From: Comamonas thiooxydans
Lineage (GTDB): Bacteria; Pseudomonadota; Gammaproteobacteria; Burkholderiales; Burkholderiaceae_C
Reading direction: 5' to 3'
Assembly: GCF_002157685.2 (NCBI RefSeq)
Contig: NZ_AP026738.1
Location: 868,001 to 932,000, forward strand
DNA: 64,000 nucleotides
Within the stretch, counting starts at the first letter, position 1; every line of letters starts with the position of its first letter. A program made the position numbers and the translations under genes. This document shows, in pieces, positions 60,044-64,000 of the stretch. The notes below the pieces were generated by a model, which was given only the letters and a program-made list of their open reading frames with translations, was not told where the DNA came from and did not search any database.

Positions 60044-60883
60044 ATGCCTGAGTTGCCCGAAGTCGAGGTTACGCGCCGCTCTTTTGCTGACCGCATTGCG
60101 GGTGCGCAGATTGAGAAAGCCACCTTGGGAAAGCCCCTGCGCTGGCCTCTGGGGTTGTTGCCGCAGGCACTGGTCGGCAGAGTCGTGCTGGGCGTGCGCA
60201 GACGCGGCAAGTATCTGCTGCTGGACCTGAGCGAAGGTCTGCTGCTCATGCACCTGGGCATGTCTGGCAGTCTGCGCTTTGCGGGCCGCGACGAGGAGCC
60301 GCTGGGCACTGGCGGAGCGCATGATCACTTCGACCTGCAGACATCGCGCGGCTTGCTGCGTCTGCATGATCCGCGTCGCTTCGGAGCCGTGATCTATGTT
60401 CCGGATGAAGGCGATGCCCTGGCGCGCAAGCTGCTTGACCATCTGGGTATGGAGCCGCTGAGCGACGGATTCACGCTGGATGCCTTTCAGGCCGGGCTGG
60501 CTGCCAGTCGCTCGCCCATCAAGCAACTGCTGCTCAGCGGCAGCGTGGTCGTCGGTGTCGGCAATATCTATGCTTCCGAGGTGTTGTTTCTCTCGCGGAT
60601 TCACCCGACAACACCGGCGCGCGATGTGGGGGCGCGCAAGGTCAAGGTTTTGTATGAGGCCATTCGCACCGTGCTGGCCTTGGCGGTGGAGAAAGGCGGC
60701 ACGACCTTGCGCGACTTTTCCGCGGCCAACGGCATGGAAGGGCACTTTCAGCTGGAGGCCCAGGTCTATGGCCGCGATGGCCTGCCTTGCTCGCATTGCG
60801 GCGCCGCCATCCAGCTCATGCGCCAGGGGCAGCGCAGCACCTATTACTGCGCTCGTTGCCAGAAGGCTGCGAAAACTCTCTGA
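60044..60883 (+). CDS. mutM: Formamidopyrimidine-DNA glycosylase
   Basis: MutM removes 8-oxoguanine and Fapy lesions opposite C. The 279-residue protein begins [12 protein letters not shown], so P1 and E2 of the mature protein form the catalytic pair. It has the void-filling LMHLGMSGS, the H2TH region ([15 protein letters not shown]) and a C-terminal zinc finger [24 protein letters not shown]. It is encoded 2.3 kb before mutY, its partner in the GO repair system. Confidence 0.97.
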   Translation: MPELPEVEVTRRSFADRIAGAQIEKATLGKPLRWPLGLLPQALVGRVVLGVRRRGKYLLLDLSEGLLLMHLGMSGSLRFAGRDEEPLGTGGAHDHFDLQTSRGLLRLHDPRRFGAVIYVPDEGDALARKLLDHLGMEPLSDGFTLDAFQAGLAASRSPIKQLLLSGSVVVGVGNIYASEVLFLSRIHPTTPARDVGARKVKVLYEAIRTVLALAVEKGGTTLRDFSAANGMEGHFQLEAQVYGRDGLPCSHCGAAIQLMRQGQRSTYYCARCQKAAKTL

Positions 60884-60935
60884 ATTTGATAGCTAATACC
60901 GCAGTTTGAGTATGCGTTCAGGCATGTTTTGACGT
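60881..60935 (+). repeat. ATAGCT-type intergenic repeat, copy 5
   Basis: TGAATTTGATAGCTAATACC, GTTTGAGTATGCGTTCAGGC and ATGTTTTGA match the pattern of the element at 3651 (TTTGAATTTAATAGCTGC ... GAGGCCT). It overlaps the mutM stop codon. Confidence 0.5.
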
Positions 60936-60965
60936 CACAATTTAATTTTGATGCTTGATATGCCT

Positions 60966-61003
60966 CAGAACAGCGCCAATGCCCAGGCATTGGCGCTGTT
61001 CTG
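60966..61003. repeat. Perfect 18-bp inverted repeat between mutM and the dynamin-like gene
   Basis: CAGAACAGCGCCAATGCC and GGCATTGGCGCTGTTCTG are exact reverse complements separated by only CA. A second shorter dyad, CTGCGC/GCGCAG, overlaps its right edge. No T-run follows on either strand, so it is not a standard terminator. Confidence 0.8.
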
Positions 61004-61149
61004 CGCCGTTGCGCGCAGATACTTTGCGGCTGAAGATATCAGGCCAGCCTCTGGAAGAGCCGTAGATGCTGTCAAGGGGCAATGCTATATATTGATCAGG
61101 CTGTCAGCCTTGGCTGACCCGGCGACTCAGACAAACAAGAGGGGTAGAT

Positions 61150-63147
61150 GTGTCAGCTTCATTCAACGAGCAGTTTGGTCAGTATGGTGCATGGCGACGG
61201 GGCTTTGCCACCCAACTGCAGGAGCTGCGTGAATGGTTGATTGCCCAGGATCTGCTGGACGTCTCGGTGCAGGAGCGCTTGCAGAGACTGGAAGAGCAGA
61301 TGCGCACCGACAAGGTCATGGTTGCCTTCGTGGCCGAGTTCTCGCGCGGCAAATCCGAGCTGATCAACGCTGTCTTCTTTGCCCATTACGGTCGCCGGCT
61401 GATGCCGGCCAGTGCAGGTCGCACCACCATGTGTCCGGCGGAGCTGGGCTGGGAGCCGGAGCTGCCGCCTTGTCTGCGTCTGCTGCCCATTGATACCAGA
61501 GAGTCGCCGGAGAGCCTCGGCCAGTGGCGCATGCGTCCCGACGCCTGGGTGCAGCAGCCGCTGGATATCGCCGATGCGCAGCAGATATCCGACACGCTGA
61601 CCAAGGTGGCGGAGGTGCGCAAGGTCTCCATCGATCAGGCCAGGGCCTGGGGCTTTTGGCATGACGACGAGGCTGCCGACAACCCCATGGTCGATGCCGA
61701 CGGCTGGGTCGAAGTGCCGATGTGGCGCCATGCCTTGATCAATATGCCCCATCCTCTGCTCAAACAGGGGCTGGTGATTCTCGACACGCCTGGTCTGAAT
61801 GCCGTGGGGGCCGAGCCGGAGCTGACCGTCAATCTGATACCCCAGGCACATGCCGTGGTCTTTGTGCTGGGCGCCGATACCGGCGTGACCAAGTCCGACC
61901 TTGCCATCTGGCGCGACCATGTGCTGCCGGCAGGAGCCGGCAAGACGGGGGGCGATGACGCTTTGGCCGCATCGCGTCTGGTGGTACTCAACAAGGTGGA
62001 TACGCTGTGGGACAGCCTGAGTTCTGGCGCGCAGGTGCAGGCCCAGTTGCGCCGTCAGCAGCAGGACTCGGCCCAGTTGCTGGGGGTGGCGCTGGAGCGC
62101 GTGCTGCCCATCTCCGCCCAGAAGGGGCTGGTCGCCAAGGTGGGGCGCAACGACAGCCTGCTTCAGGCCAGCGGCCTGCCCGCTTTTGAAGACCTTCTGG
62201 CCAATGGCATCATGGGGCAGCGCCAGAAAGTGCTGCAGGCCGCTGTGCGCACCAATGTGCAACAACTGCAGTCGCAGGTGGAGCGCGTCATCAATATGCG
62301 TCGCGGCGATCTCGACGACCAACTGGCCGAGCTCTGCGGCCTGCGCGGAAAGAATGCGACGGTGATTGCCGGCATGCGTGCCCGCATCGAGGCCGAGCAC
62401 AAGGAGTTCGACCAGAGTGCCAGCCGCATCCAGGCCATGCGCAACATCCATATGCGCATGCTCAAGGAGCTTTTCCTGTTGCTGAGCTCGAGCACTTTGA
62501 AGGCCGAATTGGCCGAGCTGAAAGAAGCGCTGGATCAGCGTGGGCTCAAACTTGGCCTGCGCAAGGTCTATGAGCAGACTTTCGAGCGCCTGCATGTCGT
62601 GGCTGCCACGGTGCAGGTCCAGGCCGATGAAATCCAGACCATGATGAGCGCCTCGTTCAAGGAGCTCAATGCGGAGTTTGGCTTCTCCCTGCAGACACCG
62701 CCGCAGCTGGTGCTGTCCGAGCTCAAGGACGACTTGCGCAGCATCGAGGGCAGTTACACCCAGTATCTGGGGCTAAGCCGTGCCATCAGGCTCGGCAGTG
62801 CCGACTTTTCGCAACGCCTGATCAAAGCTCTGGCGCTGCGTCTGCGCACGGTGTTTGAAGCGGCATCGAACGACGTGGATATGTGGAGCAAATCGCTGAC
62901 TGCGCCAGTCGATGCACAATTGCGCGAACGTAAACGCAGTTATACGCGCCGCCTGGAGGCCGTGGACCGGATCAGCGGTGCAGCCACTGAGCTGGAGGAG
63001 CGCATTGCAGACATGGAAAATGCGCAAACCCGCCTGGGAATGCTGCAGACGCAGCTGATCAGTGCATCGGCGCAACTGCTGGATCCGATTGCGGCCGAGC
63101 GGCCGCAGGCCGCGTCCATGCCGCTGGACATCAACCTGGTAGCTTGA
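61150..63147 (+). CDS. Dynamin-like GTPase
   Basis: This 665-residue large GTPase starts with GTG at 61150. The G domain has P-loop AEFSRGKS (62-69), switch threonines in RTTMCPAE, G3 DTPG (212-215) and G4 NKVD (281-284), an arrangement of the dynamin_N family. The remaining 350 residues are helical and carry coiled-coil-like heptads (about 350-480 and 600-640), as in stalk regions. No membrane segment is obvious. Bacterial dynamins remodel membranes or help under envelope stress. It lies between mutM and mutY, with mutY starting 5 bp after its stop. Confidence 0.85.
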   Translation: MSASFNEQFGQYGAWRRGFATQLQELREWLIAQDLLDVSVQERLQRLEEQMRTDKVMVAFVAEFSRGKSELINAVFFAHYGRRLMPASAGRTTMCPAELGWEPELPPCLRLLPIDTRESPESLGQWRMRPDAWVQQPLDIADAQQISDTLTKVAEVRKVSIDQARAWGFWHDDEAADNPMVDADGWVEVPMWRHALINMPHPLLKQGLVILDTPGLNAVGAEPELTVNLIPQAHAVVFVLGADTGVTKSDLAIWRDHVLPAGAGKTGGDDALAASRLVVLNKVDTLWDSLSSGAQVQAQLRRQQQDSAQLLGVALERVLPISAQKGLVAKVGRNDSLLQASGLPAFEDLLANGIMGQRQKVLQAAVRTNVQQLQSQVERVINMRRGDLDDQLAELCGLRGKNATVIAGMRARIEAEHKEFDQSASRIQAMRNIHMRMLKELFLLLSSSTLKAELAELKEALDQRGLKLGLRKVYEQTFERLHVVAATVQVQADEIQTMMSASFKELNAEFGFSLQTPPQLVLSELKDDLRSIEGSYTQYLGLSRAIRLGSADFSQRLIKALALRLRTVFEAASNDVDMWSKSLTAPVDAQLRERKRSYTRRLEAVDRISGAATELEERIADMENAQTRLGMLQTQLISASAQLLDPIAAERPQAASMPLDINLVA

Positions 63148-63151
63148 AATC

Positions 63152-64000
63152 TTGACTCTCCCTTCGATTGCCGCAGCCGTAGTGCAGTGGCAGGCCAGTC
63201 ATGGCCGCAATCATCTGCCCTGGCAGCAAACCCGTGACCCTTACCGAGTCTGGCTGTCTGAAATCATGCTGCAGCAGACCCAGGTCAGTACCGTGCTGGG
63301 CTATTACCAGCGCTTCCTGGACGCTTTTCCGGATGTGGCCAGCCTGGCGGCTGCACCGCAGGATGCCGTGCTGGCGCTGTGGAGCGGCCTGGGCTACTAC
63401 AGCCGCGCGCGCAATCTGCATAAATGCGCGCAGACCGTGATGGAGCAATGGGGTGGGGCCTTTCCGCAAACGGCCGAAGAATTGGCGACCTTGCCAGGCA
63501 TTGGCCGTTCCACGGCCGGTGCCATTTCATCGTTCTGCTTTTCCGAGCGGGTGCCGATTCTGGATGCCAATGTGCGACGTGTTCTCACAAGGGTGCTGGC
63601 GTTCGATGCGGATCTGGCTCAGTCCAGAAATGAAAAGCAGCTGTGGGAACACGCCCAGCAACTGTGTCCCACCGAGAATCTGCACGAAGCCATGCCGCGC
63701 TACACCCAGGGCATGATGGATCTGGGCGCCAGCGTCTGCACATCGCGCAAGCCCACCTGCCTGGTGTGCCCTCTGCACTCCGAATGCCGGGCGGCCCGCG
63801 CCGGCAACCCGGAGAACTATCCCGTGCGCACGCGCAAGATCAAGCGCAGCTCCGAGTCCTGGTGGCTGCTGCTGGCGGTGGATGCACAGCGTCGCGTCTG
63901 GCTGCAAAAGCGCCCGCAAGCCGGTATCTGGGCCGGGCTTTACAGCCCACCGGTCTTTGAAGACTATGCGGCACTGCAAAGCCATGCGCAGGCCGCATGG
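63152..64000 (+). CDS. mutY: Adenine DNA glycosylase MutY (partial)
   Basis: MutY removes adenine paired with 8-oxoguanine. The first 283 codons are present; the gene runs off the right edge. Counting from the TTG at 63152, the catalytic residues are E37 (WLSEIMLQQTQV) and D138 (ILDANVRRV), the same numbers as in E. coli. The HhH motif is LPGIGRSTAGA, and the [4Fe-4S] cysteines are C196, C203, C206 and C212 (C-X6-C-X2-C-X5-C). The C-terminal NUDIX-like domain that reads 8-oxoG begins near residue 235. TTG as start is inferred; no ATG is available. Confidence 0.95.
   Translation, partial: MTLPSIAAAVVQWQASHGRNHLPWQQTRDPYRVWLSEIMLQQTQVSTVLGYYQRFLDAFPDVASLAAAPQDAVLALWSGLGYYSRARNLHKCAQTVMEQWGGAFPQTAEELATLPGIGRSTAGAISSFCFSERVPILDANVRRVLTRVLAFDADLAQSRNEKQLWEHAQQLCPTENLHEAMPRYTQGMMDLGASVCTSRKPTCLVCPLHSECRAARAGNPENYPVRTRKIKRSSESWWLLLAVDAQRRVWLQKRPQAGIWAGLYSPPVFEDYAALQSHAQAAW

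Noticed and set aside
60948..61232. Possible 94-codon gene between mutM and the dynamin-like gene
   Set aside because: It spans the perfect inverted repeat, overlaps the GTPase start by more than 80 bp, has no ribosome binding site and resembles no family.

Overview
The window is a gene-dense, high-GC stretch of bacterial chromosome, mostly housekeeping genes. Protein content and gene order point to a betaproteobacterium of the Comamonadaceae, probably Comamonas. The pointers are Bug-type tricarboxylate-transporter receptors, the rplU-rpmA-obgE-proB block, the ubiJ-ubiB block, the lolB-ispE-prs-rplY-pth block and a family of intergenic repeats. The genus is inferred from familiarity, not from a search. 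There are two tRNA genes and no rRNA, insertion sequence, prophage or CRISPR array.

Layout. 1-8.1 kb: the N-terminus of pilB, tRNA-Pro and ispB on the minus strand; then rplU-rpmA-obgE-proB, rppH (minus), proS and a lytic transglycosylase. 8.2-16.7 kb: a minus-strand run read hemA > prfA > signal-peptide PEP/pyruvate-binding protein > SUKH-3-like protein > prmC > grxD > RNase HI > CorC-type transporter. The two middle genes sit inside what is usually a compact hemA-prfA-prmC-grxD group. 17-23 kb: a LysR gene divergent from a Bug receptor and an N-formylglutamate amidohydrolase, a Sel1-repeat protein with twelve repeats, and an orphan Bug receptor. 23.2-28.4 kb: the ugpBAECQ operon for glycerol-3-phosphate uptake, preceded by a Pho-box-like triple repeat. 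28.9-34 kb: a 1305-residue FAD/Fe-S oxidoreductase, a HIT protein and a DUF971 protein. 34-39.7 kb: ubiE, a Tim44-like protein, ubiJ, ubiB and a sodium:solute symporter. 39.8-45 kb: FmdB-type zinc ribbon, DUF502 protein, aspS, nudB, a phosphodiesterase-like protein and folE. 45-54 kb: EamA and LysE exporters, a tautomerase divergent from a LysR regulator across a long palindrome, and a five-gene peptide-type ABC transporter. 53.7-64 kb: a ferredoxin; on the minus strand TPR protein > lolB > ispE > tRNA-Gln > prs > rplY > pth; then mutM, a dynamin-like GTPase and mutY, which runs off the right edge.

The genes cover translation (L21, L27, L25, ProRS, AspRS, RF1 and its methylase, Pth), heme, quinone, isoprenoid, folate and PRPP synthesis, oxidative DNA repair and solute uptake. 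The least explained parts are the secreted PEP/pyruvate-binding protein with its SUKH-3-like partner, the Tim44-like protein among the ubiquinone genes, the dynamin-like GTPase between two 8-oxoguanine repair genes, and several inverted or dispersed repeats. No clearly new multi-gene defence system is visible.
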